Translations under genes and position numbers: made by a program
Shown: piece after piece, positions 36,751 through 47,929 of the stretch
Layout: every line of letters starts with the position of its first letter
Position numbering within the stretch: position 1 is the stretch's first letter
NCBI RefSeq assembly: GCF_023283845.1
Contig: NZ_JAKILC010000009.1
Span: 94,109-158,108 of the forward strand
Reading direction: 5' to 3'
DNA: 64,000 bases
From: Shewanella marinintestina
GTDB lineage: Bacteria; Pseudomonadota; Gammaproteobacteria; Enterobacterales; Shewanellaceae
The notes under the pieces: model-generated
The model's input: the letters and a program-made list of their open reading frames with translations, nothing else
Database searches by the model: none
Told to the model about the DNA's origin: nothing

Positions 36751-38430
36751 ATGTCGTTAATTTTATTACTAACTCAACAGATGAGCCTTTATATGGTCAT
36801 TGTCTACCTTGTTAGTAAGACTCCTTTGTTTAAACTCTTCACCGAAGCGGCTACTCGCCTGCCCCATAAAGTGTTTATCTACCTGATATTTTCAAGCTTT
36901 TGCATTATGGCTACCTACTTCGGTGAACAAACTAATGACGCCATCGCTAATACTCGCGCTATGGGCGCTGTACTCGGTGGCTTACTGGGAGGCCCTGTCA
37001 CTGGTTTTTTAGTTGGGTTAACAGGTGGCTTACACCGTTACAGCATGGGCGGATTTACCGATCTTGCCTGCGCAATATCGACCACACTTGAGGGCTTATC
37101 TGCAGGGTTATTTAGTTATTACTTACGTCGAATTGGCCATCAGGAGTTAATTTACTCACCGCTAATGGTTTGCATCGTTACCTTTGCCGCCGAAATCATG
37201 CAGATGCTCGTCATCGTTTCAGTTGCTAAACCTTTCGATGATGCTTGGCTTTTGGTGCAACAAATAGCTCTACCTATGTTATTGATAAACTCGGTTGGCG
37301 CTGCATTATTCATGAGTATTATCCGCGACCAAAAGGCCATGTATGACAAAATGTCATCGGTGTTTTCAACGCAATCATTGCGGATAGCCGAGCGCAGTGT
37401 GGGAATATTATCAGACGGGTTTAACGAAGAAAGCTGCATGCAGGTAGCACAAATCGTTAAGCAGGAAACCCAAGTGGGTGCTGTCGCGATTACTGATACT
37501 GAAAAACTATTGGCGTTTTGTGGTATTGGCGATAACCACCATATTGTCGGTACGCCAATTTCATCCAAGCTAACCCAAGATGCTATAGAGCAGGACAAAG
37601 TGATGTTTGCAGACGGCGTTAACATGGCCTACTCCTGCTCTATCTCAAAAGAGTGTCAATTGGGGTCTTGCTTGGTGATCCCGCTTCGCTCTGATGCAGA
37701 GGTCATTGGCACGATTAAACTGTATGAGCCTAAAAAGAAGTTGTTCTTAAATATCAACCGCAGTTTAGGTGAAGGATTAGGTCGATTACTGTCTAACCAA
37801 ATCTTATATGGTCGTTTTGCTGCCCAGCAAAATTTATTGGTTCAGTCAGAACTCAAGTTATTGCAGGCTCAAGTTAACCCGCACTTTTTATTTAACGCGC
37901 TTAATACCATTGCAGCAATCATTCGCCGCGACCCCAATACTGCTCGTAGACTTATTCAAAACTTATCGCAATTTTTACGAATTAACTTAAAGCGCACAAC
38001 AGGGCTTGTCACCCTGGCAGATGAGCTCGAACATATCGACTCTTACCTCACAATAGAGAAAGCGCGCTTTATTGATAAGCTTACGGTCAATATCGAAATC
38101 GCAGATAATTTATTACACTATAAATTGCCTGCATTTACACTGCAGCCCATCATTGAGAACGCAGTGAAACATGGCACATCAAATATGCTTGAATCTGGTG
38201 TCATTACGGTTAGGGGCGAGCAATTAGCGGATTCAACGTTACTATTGTCTGTCACCGATAATGCAGGTCTGTATAAAGCAAAAACAGACAGCGAGGGGCT
38301 TGGAATGAATATCGTTGATAAGCGTATTCAAAATATGTTCGGCGCACAATTTGGTATTGCCATAGATTTTAAAACTGGCAGTTACACCACTATCAGTATT
38401 CATCTGCCTATTATGGAGGCTAACATTTGA
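36751..38430 (+). CDS. btsS: LytS/BtsS-type sensor histidine kinase
   Basis: 559 residues. N-terminal 5TM-LytS membrane domain (about 1-195), a GAF-like cytosolic domain (210-340), His_kinase domain with the phospho-acceptor in QAQVNPHFLFNALNTIAAI (about 375-393), and HATPase with QPIIENAVKHG and GLGMNIVDKRI. BtsS of E. coli binds pyruvate. The adjoining LytTR regulator and CstA-family transporter support the same role here. Confidence 0.88.
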   Translation: MSLILLLTQQMSLYMVIVYLVSKTPLFKLFTEAATRLPHKVFIYLIFSSFCIMATYFGEQTNDAIANTRAMGAVLGGLLGGPVTGFLVGLTGGLHRYSMGGFTDLACAISTTLEGLSAGLFSYYLRRIGHQELIYSPLMVCIVTFAAEIMQMLVIVSVAKPFDDAWLLVQQIALPMLLINSVGAALFMSIIRDQKAMYDKMSSVFSTQSLRIAERSVGILSDGFNEESCMQVAQIVKQETQVGAVAITDTEKLLAFCGIGDNHHIVGTPISSKLTQDAIEQDKVMFADGVNMAYSCSISKECQLGSCLVIPLRSDAEVIGTIKLYEPKKKLFLNINRSLGEGLGRLLSNQILYGRFAAQQNLLVQSELKLLQAQVNPHFLFNALNTIAAIIRRDPNTARRLIQNLSQFLRINLKRTTGLVTLADELEHIDSYLTIEKARFIDKLTVNIEIADNLLHYKLPAFTLQPIIENAVKHGTSNMLESGVITVRGEQLADSTLLLSVTDNAGLYKAKTDSEGLGMNIVDKRIQNMFGAQFGIAIDFKTGSYTTISIHLPIMEANI

Positions 38431-39137
38431 TCACTTGTATCATTATTGACGATGAACCTTACGCCAGAGATGAAATCGCTATTTTACTGGAAAATGAACC
38501 AGACATTGAAGTACTTGCCCAGTGCAGTAATGCCGTAGAAGCCATTCAAGCTATTACTAAACTTAAACCGCAGCTAATATTTTTAGATATCCAAATGCCA
38601 AAAATTTCAGGGTTAGAGCTGGCAGCAATGCTAGATCCTGATAATTTACCGCGGATCGTATTTATCACCGCTTTTGATGAGTACGCCATTACCGCATTTG
38701 AGAAGCAGGCTTATGATTACTTATTAAAGCCTATAGATGATGCACGTTTTGCCAACACCGTTGCTAGATTACGCAAAGACTTAACACCTAAAGTGTTAAG
38801 TCCTATTGCGGCGGAAAAACTTGCACATATTCCCTGCTTTAGCGGTAACAAATTGAAAGTTATCGCAACAGAAGCCGTACAATATGTTTATAGCGACGTA
38901 AGTGGTGTCCATGTGGCGACAGATACTGAACTAGTCCACACCCATATGACGTTAAGGGTTTTAGCAGAAAAAACCTCGCTTATCTATTGCCATAGGCAGT
39001 ACTTAATCGCCCCAGCTGCCATTGCTGAAATTGAAATTCAAGAGGCTGGCGCCGAGGTAACAACCCGCTCTGGCGCTAAGGTTCCCGTATCTCGTCGTTA
39101 CTTAAAGCAGCTAAAACAGCTGTTTGGTTTCCAATAG
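38427..39137 (+). CDS. btsR: LytTR response regulator, BtsR-like
   Basis: 236 residues. REC domain (1-120: IIIDDEPYARDE, phospho-Asp in LIFLDIQMPKISGLE, YDYLLKPI) and LytTR DNA-binding domain (135-236, ending RRYLKQLKQLF). It begins at a TTG that overlaps the btsS TGA, with GGAGG upstream, so translation is coupled. Confidence 0.9.
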   Translation: MITCIIIDDEPYARDEIAILLENEPDIEVLAQCSNAVEAIQAITKLKPQLIFLDIQMPKISGLELAAMLDPDNLPRIVFITAFDEYAITAFEKQAYDYLLKPIDDARFANTVARLRKDLTPKVLSPIAAEKLAHIPCFSGNKLKVIATEAVQYVYSDVSGVHVATDTELVHTHMTLRVLAEKTSLIYCHRQYLIAPAAIAEIEIQEAGAEVTTRSGAKVPVSRRYLKQLKQLFGFQ

Positions 39138-39157
39138 GGTAAAATCGTTAACCGCTT

Positions 39158-39181
39158 AGGTCAGTATGTTACCACTGACCT
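39158..39181 (+). promoter_or_regulatory. Inverted repeat upstream of the CstA/BtsT gene
   Basis: AGGTCAGT (39158-39165) and ACTGACCT (39174-39181) with an 8-base centre. Placed 90 bases before the transporter start, it could be the LytTR regulator's operator; it could also be a weak terminator, though no T run follows. Confidence 0.5.
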
Positions 39182-39270
39182 TCACTATTTGACCGCTTAG
39201 CTATTTGCCACTTTCCCGTTCAATAAATACGTTTACACTCCCGAGCATTATAAGATTGGAGAGTGTTATT

Positions 39271-40710
39271 ATGTCGTGGTTTTTTCTTTGCGTCGGTCTA
39301 TTGATCGGTGGCTACTTTATCTACGGTGCATTTGTCGAAAAGGTTTTCGGCATCAATGCTAAGCGCCAAACCCCTGCGTTTACTAAAACAGACGGTGTTG
39401 ACTATGTACCGATGTCAAAAGGTAAAGTGTATTTAATTCAGCTACTCAATATCGCTGGTGTGGGTCCTATCTTTGGTCCTATCCTAGGTGCGCTTTATGG
39501 CCCAGCAGCAATGTTATGGATTGTATTAGGCTGTATTTTTGCTGGTGCCGTTCACGACTACTTCTCAGGTATGTTGTCAGTACGCAACAATGGTGAATCA
39601 GTACCAAGCCTTGCGGGTAAATACTTAGGTAAAGGCGCTAAGCACTTTATGAATGTATTTGCCATTATTCTACTGCTTTTAGTTGGTGTGGTGTTTATCT
39701 CTGCTCCAGCAGGCCTTTTAGCCAAGCTGACAGGTTGGGATCTGAGCATTTTTGTCGGTATTATCTTCTTCTACTACTTAATTGCGACTATCGTACCTGT
39801 AGACAAGATCATTGGTCGTCTATATCCATTCTTTGGCGCACTATTAGTTTTCATGTCTGTTGGCTTAACCATCGCACTAATCGTATCAAGCGAGCACAGC
39901 TTATTGCCTGGCGTTGAAGTGAGTGACTTCCTAACTAATCTTAACCCGAATGACATGCCTCTATGGCCTGCACTATTCATCACTATTGCCTGTGGTGCGA
40001 TCTCTGGTTTCCACGCAACGCAGTCACCATTGATGGCACGTTGTGTTGAAAACGAATCAAATGGCCGTTTCGTGTTCTTTGGTGCAATGATTGGTGAAGG
40101 TATTATCGCGCTAATCTGGTGTGCTATCGCATTGTCATTCTTTGGTGGTGTTGAAGGCCTAAACGCGGGCATGGCGGGTAACCCTGCAAACGTGGTTTAT
40201 GAGGCATCGACTGGCCTTCTAGGCGCTGTAGGTGGTTTCCTCGCAGTTTTAGGTGTAATCGTATTGCCTATCACTTCTGGTGACACCGCGTTCCGTAGTG
40301 CGCGCCTGATTCTAGCTGAGTTCTTCAAAATGCCACAAACTGAGCTACCAAAGCGCTTAATGTTTGCAATACCATTGTTTGCAGCTGGCGCAGTATTGAC
40401 TCAAGTCGACTTTGGTGTGATTTGGCGCTACTTCGGCGTGGCAAACCAAGCGACTGCGGTAATGATGTTATGGACAGCATCGGCTTACTTGCTACGTCTA
40501 AACAAGTTCCATTGGATCTGTACGATTCCAGCCATGTTTATGACAACAGTAGTGATTAGCTTCCTATTAAGCTCGCCAACTCTTGGCGCTGGTCTACCGA
40601 TGACGTTGTCGACAATTGCCGGTATCGTATCAACCTTAGTGATCACCGGGTTGATCATGGTTAAGACAAAAGGCAAAGGCGACATAGAGTCGGCTGCTGG
40701 AGAAGCTTAA
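39271..40710 (+). CDS. CstA/BtsT family pyruvate (or peptide) transporter, short form
   Basis: 479 residues with about 13 membrane segments; E. coli CstA and BtsT exceed 700, so this is the short CstA branch. YVPMSKGKVYLIQLLNIAGVGPIFGPILGALYG and AISGFHATQSPLMARC, PITSGDTAFRSARLI are family signatures. ATG at 39271 fits GGAGAG upstream. Because the btsSR pair is directly upstream, pyruvate uptake is the likely job. Confidence 0.87.
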   Translation: MSWFFLCVGLLIGGYFIYGAFVEKVFGINAKRQTPAFTKTDGVDYVPMSKGKVYLIQLLNIAGVGPIFGPILGALYGPAAMLWIVLGCIFAGAVHDYFSGMLSVRNNGESVPSLAGKYLGKGAKHFMNVFAIILLLLVGVVFISAPAGLLAKLTGWDLSIFVGIIFFYYLIATIVPVDKIIGRLYPFFGALLVFMSVGLTIALIVSSEHSLLPGVEVSDFLTNLNPNDMPLWPALFITIACGAISGFHATQSPLMARCVENESNGRFVFFGAMIGEGIIALIWCAIALSFFGGVEGLNAGMAGNPANVVYEASTGLLGAVGGFLAVLGVIVLPITSGDTAFRSARLILAEFFKMPQTELPKRLMFAIPLFAAGAVLTQVDFGVIWRYFGVANQATAVMMLWTASAYLLRLNKFHWICTIPAMFMTTVVISFLLSSPTLGAGLPMTLSTIAGIVSTLVITGLIMVKTKGKGDIESAAGEA

Positions 40711-40733
40711 TTAATTGCGAGTTAAAGCAAATA

Positions 40734-40762
40734 AAAAGCCAGTCATTTGACTGGCTTTTTTA
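40734..40762 (+). terminator. Terminator of the CstA/BtsT gene
   Basis: AAAAAGCCAGTC-ATTT-GACTGGCTTTTTT, 23 bases after the stop. Confidence 0.9.
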
Positions 40763-40818
40763 ATTTGCATTCAAGTGCACTCAACTAGAGTATGCTTAGT
40801 TGCTCAATAACCTAAAGC

Positions 40819-41367
40819 CTACTCCTGAACGCCCTTAAGTAACTCAGGCTCTACAAGTACAGAGTTGTCGTTATCAGAGATCCAGATCTGGCCCTCACAG
40901 ATATTAAACTGCAAAGACATATTACGACCGACCAATTGTCCCATCGCTTTAACAGCCTCTTCAGGGATGTTCCAAATCGTTAAATTGCTATAACGTTCTA
41001 GCAGCGGTTCATTTTGCTTCCACCAAATCGGCACACTACGGCCGCCATAGGTAATAAGCTGTACTTGTTTTGCACGGCCGCAAGCTTTACGAAGCCACTT
41101 CTCATCGCTTTGACCGAATTCAACCCATAGGTTAATTTCATCGGATAAGGATTTATCCCAAAGTTCTGGCTCGTCATCGACGCACAGTCCTTTACTAAAC
41201 GTCAGTGAATCACTGGCGTTCATAGCAAAAGCAAGGAGCCTTACCATCATGCGTTCATCGGTTTCTGATGGATGCTGAGCAACCGTTAATTGATGGTCTT
41301 GATAATAGCCACGGTCCATATCGGCGATTTGGATAGCGATTTTAAATACGGTAGCTTTCTTAGCCAT
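40819..41367 (-). CDS. yaeQ: YaeQ family protein
   Basis: 182 residues. Matches E. coli YaeQ throughout (AKKATVFKIAIQIADMDRGYY, VAQHPSETDERMMVRLLAFAM, GLCVDDEPELWDKSLSDEINLWVEFGQSDEKWLRKAC). The fold resembles a PD-(D/E)XK nuclease core; function unsettled. Confidence 0.92.
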   Translation of the reverse strand: MAKKATVFKIAIQIADMDRGYYQDHQLTVAQHPSETDERMMVRLLAFAMNASDSLTFSKGLCVDDEPELWDKSLSDEINLWVEFGQSDEKWLRKACGRAKQVQLITYGGRSVPIWWKQNEPLLERYSNLTIWNIPEEAVKAMGQLVGRNMSLQFNICEGQIWISDNDNSVLVEPELLKGVQE

Positions 41368-41466
41368 GAGTGATGTTCACAATAGAATTTGCGCCAAGTT
41401 TACCTCAATTTAGTGGCGCAACACATGATCACGTCACTAAAAAGTAAATCGACTGAATAGACAGGA

Positions 41467-42378
41467 TTAAAAGCTTCCTGCCTGCAGATGTCTTGCTGCG
41501 GGAAATAGTTTAACTAAATGAGTGATTTCAGCAGGGTCACCATACACTAAGCATGACTCTCCTTTTGCCAGTAACTCGGCAATTGTTGATTCATCATAGT
41601 GGTCACTATAGCTTGCATCACGCCTTAAGATCTCATTAAGCCCAAACGGCACTGACAATCGAGAAAAGGTGACTTCTATTTTTTGTAGATATGGCATAGC
41701 ACCTATTGGCAGTAATTCAGGTGCAGTACCCGAATCAATCAATAAAAGCTCGCCCTGCTGTGCTTGCATAGCAAAACTGGCTTCATAATGGCTTTGTGTA
41801 TCGGCATCAAAGCGGGAATCATTACGAGTAAAGAACTGTTCCCAAAATACTCGTCTTTGCTTAAACACAGGCAACCGTTGCTGCACCTCTTCACGGCGTT
41901 CAGCAATAAAATCAAATAACGGGCTTAACGACTGCGGTAACCAAGATTCTAAACGAGCACGTAGTTCTCTAGCATAAACTGGCGCAGCACCTGCTGTACT
42001 GATAGCGATTTGCAAACGACCGCGATCGACAATTGAAGGAGTAATAAAACGGCAAAACTTGGGGTTATCAACAACGTTAGCCCAAATACCTTGCTCTTTT
42101 GCGAAAACAGCTAGCTGCTCATTTAGCGCGGTATCGGCGGTGCAAAGGTATAATAGATCTGCTCCGTTAATATCAGCTTCAGTCACAGCGCGCAGTTCAA
42201 GCGAGATCCGACCTTGCTCCGCATAATTGAGAGTGTCCTGACAAGCTTCAATTGCAATCACGTGAATCTGTGCTTGAGTGCGGCTAAGTAAATCCAATTT
42301 ACGGCTGGCAACATCACCCGCGCCAATAACGAGAACCTTCAGTGATTGAGTATCTACAAACAACGGAAAATATTGCAT
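41467..42378 (-). CDS. Siroheme-type precorrin-2 dehydrogenase (CysG N-terminal-like)
   Basis: 303 residues. N-terminal Rossmann fold (MQYFPLFVDTQSLKVLVIGAGDVASRKLDLL), VVDNPKFCRFITPSIVDRGRLQIAISTAGAAPVYARELR typical of the CysGB/Met8 NAD-dependent precorrin-2 dehydrogenase/ferrochelatase. There is no uroporphyrinogen methylase domain; instead the C-terminal ~110 residues form an unassigned extension. Makes sirohydrochlorin or siroheme for sulfite/nitrite reductases. Confidence 0.85.
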   Translation of the reverse strand: MQYFPLFVDTQSLKVLVIGAGDVASRKLDLLSRTQAQIHVIAIEACQDTLNYAEQGRISLELRAVTEADINGADLLYLCTADTALNEQLAVFAKEQGIWANVVDNPKFCRFITPSIVDRGRLQIAISTAGAAPVYARELRARLESWLPQSLSPLFDFIAERREEVQQRLPVFKQRRVFWEQFFTRNDSRFDADTQSHYEASFAMQAQQGELLLIDSGTAPELLPIGAMPYLQKIEVTFSRLSVPFGLNEILRRDASYSDHYDESTIAELLAKGESCLVYGDPAEITHLVKLFPAARHLQAGSF

Positions 42379-42413
42379 TTACAATGGCACCTTAACGACA
42401 AATTACGACTTAT

Positions 42414-42773
42414 TTAGTCGTGTTCTATCGGCAATTGTCGCTCAAGCCAAGCTTTATAACCACCCGCTAAAGAGACCACTTTGGTATAACCCATAACTTG
42501 AAGATTATTTGCAGCTAAAGCTGAACGGTACCCTCCGCCACAATACAAAACTAGCGGTGTATCTTTTTCTGGAAATAAGGTCTCAATATCTCGCTCTATA
42601 ATACCGCGGCCCAGGTGATGTGCTTTAGGTAAGTGTCCTTTTTGCCACTCAGAGTCCTCACGTACGTCCAGCAATGTCCAACCATTCATTGATTGGTATT
42701 GCTCAACATTAACTTCGGTCACTAAAGGTAAAATACTTTCAACTAATGCTAAAAATGCGGGATTATGTTTCAT
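42414..42773 (-). CDS. Rhodanese-like sulfurtransferase
   Basis: 119 residues, a single rhodanese domain with the active-site loop YCGGGYRS (Cys about residue 78) and CDC25-like LLDVREDSEWQKGHLPKAHHLGRG. Starts at an ATG overlapping the stop of the DUF2007 gene (TAATG). Accepts sulfane sulfur; partner unknown. Confidence 0.88.
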   Translation of the reverse strand: MKHNPAFLALVESILPLVTEVNVEQYQSMNGWTLLDVREDSEWQKGHLPKAHHLGRGIIERDIETLFPEKDTPLVLYCGGGYRSALAANNLQVMGYTKVVSLAGGYKAWLERQLPIEHD

Positions 42774-43090
42774 TAACTGTACTTCTCACTACGTTCGGCA
42801 CTGCAATTCCAGCAGAGCTCGAAACTTGATTCATTCACTTCATGGCAATTAACACACTTCCATTGTGGGCACTGCGCATTCAGTGAAGCCATTTGTGTTT
42901 TAGCCTGTTCGAACTGGCTATCAGCGACCCAAAGTTCAACGTTTTGAATGCCTGTTGGCAACTCACCAACGCCACCCAATAGAGCTTCGCCTTTAATCTC
43001 TACTTGTATGCCACTCGATTCGAGCATACCTTTCCAGGTATGAGCTTCTAGGAGGTTTCCTGCTGCGACTAGCCGTGTTTGCTCTTCCAT
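42773..43090 (-). CDS. DUF2007-type protein with C-terminal zinc finger
   Basis: 105 residues from ATG at 43090 (AGGA upstream). N-terminal DUF2007-like part (LVAAGNLLEAHTWKGMLESSGIQVEIKGE) and a C4 zinc ribbon CVNCHEVNESSFELCWNC. Overlaps the rhodanese gene by one base. Confidence 0.8.
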   Translation of the reverse strand: MEEQTRLVAAGNLLEAHTWKGMLESSGIQVEIKGEALLGGVGELPTGIQNVELWVADSQFEQAKTQMASLNAQCPQWKCVNCHEVNESSFELCWNCSAERSEKYS

Positions 43091-43375
43091 GTTATTTCCT
43101 ACTGCTATTGCTCTATCTGGCAAATTAAAAGGTTAAAACCTAAATCAACATCACTTTGCTTTTATTGAAGCTTTCAATAAATAAGGCAAATAGTGATGTA
43201 ACTTGGGATCACATGCTACTGCTAAATTGTTAAGTCTGTCGAGCGGTGTTTTTTCGAACAACATAAAATATCTGTCGAAAGCCTTCTATGTGGTGATTTT
43301 AGCTGATACCTCAGCGTATAGGAATTAGTATCACTAGCTTCGGAATTATTCATTTATGCTATTAATACCGGCATA
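43091..43375. other. Intergenic region upstream of the DUF2007 gene
   Basis: About 285 bases. No gene or RNA recognised; presumably the promoter of the DUF2007-rhodanese pair. A short TGATAC/GTATCA inverted repeat occurs near 43302-43332. Confidence 0.4.
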
Positions 43376-43406
43376 AAAAAAGCCACCTTAAAGGTGGCTT
43401 TTTATT
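43376..43406 (-). terminator. Terminator of the sec operon
   Basis: AAAAAAAGCCACC-TTAA-GGTGGCTTTTTATT, 14 bases after the secF stop. Confidence 0.88.
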
Positions 43407-43419
43407 AATACCATATTGG

Positions 43420-44367
43420 TTATGGCATTAGTGCGTCTTGATCTGCGCCTTCTTTTTCAACTTCTACTGGCATCATGTGTTCACGATTGATCCCTAGTTT
43501 GATTGCTAAGAAACTAGCAACGTAGATTGAAGAGAAAGTACCGACAAAAATACCCATTAACAATGCTGTTGCAAAGCCATGGATCATAGTGCCGCCTTTA
43601 AGGAACAGCGCAACAACCACAACCAAAGTTGTACCGGTAGTGATAATGGTACGGCTCATGGTTTGGGTAATTGAGATATTCACGACTTCTTCCGGCAAGC
43701 TCTTACGCAACTTAAGGAAGTTTTCACGAATACGGTCAAATACAACTATGGTATCGTTAAGCGAGTAACCTACTACGGTCAATAGGCCAGCTAGCACCGT
43801 TAGGTCAAACTCAAGTTGTAATACTGAGAATACACCTAAGGTAACGATGATATCGTGTGCTAGCGCCGCCACAGAACCTAATGCTAGGCGCCATTCAAAA
43901 CGGAATGACACGTAAATTAGAATACAAATTAACGCCACTAAAACCGCTAGACCGCCTTGCTCAGCAAGTTCTTTGCCGACTTGTGGTCCAACAAACTCAA
44001 CACGCTTTTGAATTACCGCAGAGTCAAGTTGTGTCACTGCAGCCATTACGTCATTAACTTGGTCTTCACTCTTAAAGTCATCTTTAACAGGAAGACGAAT
44101 AAGCACGTCACGGCTAGAACCAAAGTTCTGTACAACTGCACCACCTACCGCTTCGGTCACCAGACCGCTGCGAATCGCAGTTAAGTCCGCAGGCTTGGAG
44201 AATTCAAGCTCAACAACCGTACCTCCAGTAAAGTCTAGCCCCCAGTTAATCCCTTTAGTCGCTAAACTAGCAATTGAGCCCAATACCAACACAGCAGAAA
44301 AAATACTGATAGGAAGTGCATGGCGTAGGAAGTTGACTGTGCCTTTAACATTTAAAACTTGTAACAT
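43420..44367 (-). CDS. secF: Protein translocase subunit SecF
   Basis: 315 residues. RND-fold partner of SecD that uses the proton gradient to pull preproteins through SecYEG. Six membrane segments; GINWGLDFTGGTVVELEF (periplasmic start), VVGYSLNDTIVVFDRIREN. The ATG at 44367 has AGGGGACG upstream, 13 bases downstream of secD. Confidence 0.95.
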   Translation of the reverse strand: MLQVLNVKGTVNFLRHALPISIFSAVLVLGSIASLATKGINWGLDFTGGTVVELEFSKPADLTAIRSGLVTEAVGGAVVQNFGSSRDVLIRLPVKDDFKSEDQVNDVMAAVTQLDSAVIQKRVEFVGPQVGKELAEQGGLAVLVALICILIYVSFRFEWRLALGSVAALAHDIIVTLGVFSVLQLEFDLTVLAGLLTVVGYSLNDTIVVFDRIRENFLKLRKSLPEEVVNISITQTMSRTIITTGTTLVVVVALFLKGGTMIHGFATALLMGIFVGTFSSIYVASFLAIKLGINREHMMPVEVEKEGADQDALMP

Positions 44368-44380
44368 TATCAACGTCCCC

Positions 44381-46231
44381 TTAAATAGACAGTTTCTTCA
44401 CGCGCTTACCACCCCAAATCGCATTAACGATTGAGCGTGTGCCAACAATGGCTGTAAACATAGAAGTGGCGATACCAATCATTAGCGTCACCGCGAAACC
44501 TTTAACCGCACCAGTACCGACTGCAAATAAGATTAGTGCTGTCATAAAGGTAGTAATGTTCGCATCAGCAATGGTTGAGAACGCATTACCGTAACCTTCA
44601 TGAATCGCTTGCTGTACACTGCGGCCATTACGTAATTCTTCACGAATACGTTCGTAAATAAGTACGTTGCCATCAACCGCCATACCAACAGTTAACACCA
44701 TGCCGGCAATACCCGGTAAGGTTAATACTGCACCAGGGATCATTGACATCACGCCGACAACCATCACCAAGTTAGCCGTTAGTGCTAAATTAGCAATAAG
44801 GCCGAAACCACGGTAGTAAACCAACATAAAGATAAGCACTACTGCCATACCCCAGATCATGGCTTGCATACCGTTTTCGATATTTTCCTGACCAAGGCTT
44901 GGACCAATAGTACGTTCTTCAACAATATAAACTGGCGCAATTAGCGCACCTGCACGTAGTAACAATGCTAGGTTTTGTGCTTCAGCATGCTCTAAGCCAG
45001 TAATAACAAAGTTACGGCCTAAACGTGCTTGAATAGTAGCAACCGAGATAACTTCCTCAATCTTCTTCATCTTTACGCTACCATCAGCATTCTTTTCACC
45101 GGTATCTTTGTACTCGATAAATAGCGTTGCCATTGGATTACCAATGTTGTCTTTGGTTACGTTAGAGAAAATTGAACCGCCTTTCGCATCAAGATTAATG
45201 GCTACTTGTGGACGACTGTATTCATCAAAACTTGGTTGTGCGCCTTGGATATGATCACCGGTCAACATAACCGTTTTTTTCAATACCACTGGACCGCCAT
45301 CACGACGTTCGTAAAGCTCAGAACCCGCTGGAACTCGACCGCTCATTGCAGCTTGAACATCAGCTTTTTGGTCAACCATGTGGAATTCAATCGATGCTGT
45401 CGCACTTAAAATCTCTTTTGCACGGGCAGTATCTTGAACACCAGGTAGCTCAACGATAATACGTTCAGCACCTTGACGCTGTACAACTGGCTCAGCCACA
45501 CCTAACTCGTTTACACGGTTACGTAATGTCGTGATATTTTGTTGTAGCGCCTCTTCTTTAACTTGTTTTAAGTAAGCTTCGCTTGGATTTGCAACAAGAA
45601 CATAGTCTTCGCCAACGCTGTTGTCTTGGAAGACCATGTCATTGCTGCGTGACTTTAGAAAGTTTTCTGCTTTAGCTAAAGTCTCAGCATCACGGAATTT
45701 AATCTGGATGCCTTTGGCGCTATTACGAATACCCGCGTAGCGAATTTTCTCAGCTCGTAAATCCGTTCTGAAGTCAGCAACTTTGGCTTCGGTCATCTTA
45801 CGAATCGCTTCACCCATGTCCACTTCCATTAAGAAGTGAACACCACCGCGTAAGTCCAAACCTAGCTTCATCGGCGAACCGCCCATGGCTTCAAGCCATG
45901 CAGGAGTTGCTGGAGCTAAGTTAAGTGCTACGGTATATTTGTCGCCTAACGCTTCAGCAATGGCTTCTTTAGCAACAAGTTGTGCTTCACCATTGTTGAC
46001 ACGTACTAACAACTGACCATTTTCAAGCTCAGCACGCTTAACAGCGATACCTTTGCTCTTTAATACATCATTTACTGTCGACATTGTCGACGCTGAGACC
46101 TCTGCTCCTCGGGTAGCAACCACTTGAACTGCGTGGTCTTCACCGAAAAGGTTTGGTATCGCATAGAATGCACCGACGGCGATAATAATTATCACCATCA
46201 GGTTTTTCCACATCGGGTATTTATTCAACAC
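44381..46231 (-). CDS. secD: Protein translocase subunit SecD
   Basis: 616 residues, E. coli size. N-terminal membrane helix, large periplasmic P1 domain ([47 protein letters not shown]), then five membrane segments with [19 protein letters not shown], which carries the proton-pathway Asp. Confidence 0.96.
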   Translation of the reverse strand: MLNKYPMWKNLMVIIIIAVGAFYAIPNLFGEDHAVQVVATRGAEVSASTMSTVNDVLKSKGIAVKRAELENGQLLVRVNNGEAQLVAKEAIAEALGDKYTVALNLAPATPAWLEAMGGSPMKLGLDLRGGVHFLMEVDMGEAIRKMTEAKVADFRTDLRAEKIRYAGIRNSAKGIQIKFRDAETLAKAENFLKSRSNDMVFQDNSVGEDYVLVANPSEAYLKQVKEEALQQNITTLRNRVNELGVAEPVVQRQGAERIIVELPGVQDTARAKEILSATASIEFHMVDQKADVQAAMSGRVPAGSELYERRDGGPVVLKKTVMLTGDHIQGAQPSFDEYSRPQVAINLDAKGGSIFSNVTKDNIGNPMATLFIEYKDTGEKNADGSVKMKKIEEVISVATIQARLGRNFVITGLEHAEAQNLALLLRAGALIAPVYIVEERTIGPSLGQENIENGMQAMIWGMAVVLIFMLVYYRGFGLIANLALTANLVMVVGVMSMIPGAVLTLPGIAGMVLTVGMAVDGNVLIYERIREELRNGRSVQQAIHEGYGNAFSTIADANITTFMTALILFAVGTGAVKGFAVTLMIGIATSMFTAIVGTRSIVNAIWGGKRVKKLSI

Positions 46232-46248
46232 GCCTTTGCCCTCTTGGC

Positions 46249-46581
46249 TTAAAGTGACTTAATAGAGCCTTTTGGCAATACGGCCGCAATATAATCCTTC
46301 TTAATCGTGATTTCGCTAGTCTCGTTGATAGTCAACAATACATAGTCGTTTTCATCACTGATTTTTGCGATCTTACCTAGAATACCGCCGCTTGTTAGCA
46401 CTTCATCACCTTTGCTCAAAGAGCTCATTAGGTTCTTGTGCTCTTTAACGCGCTTTGATTGTGGACGGAAAATCATGAAGTAAAAAATTAGGCCGAAAAT
46501 GACCAACATGAAAATCAATTCCATCGTACCACCAGCGCCACCAACAGGTGCATCAGCTGCATATGCGTTTGAAATAAACAT
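46249..46581 (-). CDS. yajC: Preprotein translocase subunit YajC
   Basis: 110 residues. One membrane span (about 18-38, [24 protein letters not shown]) and a small cytosolic domain ([18 protein letters not shown]). Accessory of SecDF. Seventeen bases before secD. Confidence 0.95.
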   Translation of the reverse strand: MFISNAYAADAPVGGAGGTMELIFMLVIFGLIFYFMIFRPQSKRVKEHKNLMSSLSKGDEVLTSGGILGKIAKISDENDYVLLTINETSEITIKKDYIAAVLPKGSIKSL

Positions 46582-46611
46582 AGTATTCTCTTCTTATTGT
46601 CTGAGTAAAAA

Positions 46612-47748
<1,137 letters not shown>

Positions 47749-47878
47749 TCACCTCGCCAGATAAACAGTCTGACCTGAGTTAACTCAAGTTTTTGAGTCA
47801 AAGATTATGACAAACATAAGGGCAAACAATTCAGTATCAACCCTAAATGCCAAAATATGCATTAAATCTGCGGATAAA

Positions 47879-47914
47879 AAAATACCCACTTCATATTATG
47901 AACTGGGTATTTTA
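47879..47914 (-). terminator. Terminator-like hairpin between queA and tgt
   Basis: AAATACCCA and TGGGTATTT, with an inner TTCATA/TATGAA pair, and A-rich plus-strand flank giving T run on the minus strand. It follows queA, so queA may be partly uncoupled from tgt. Confidence 0.7.
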
Positions 47915-47929
47915 AAGCAATTTGGATAA

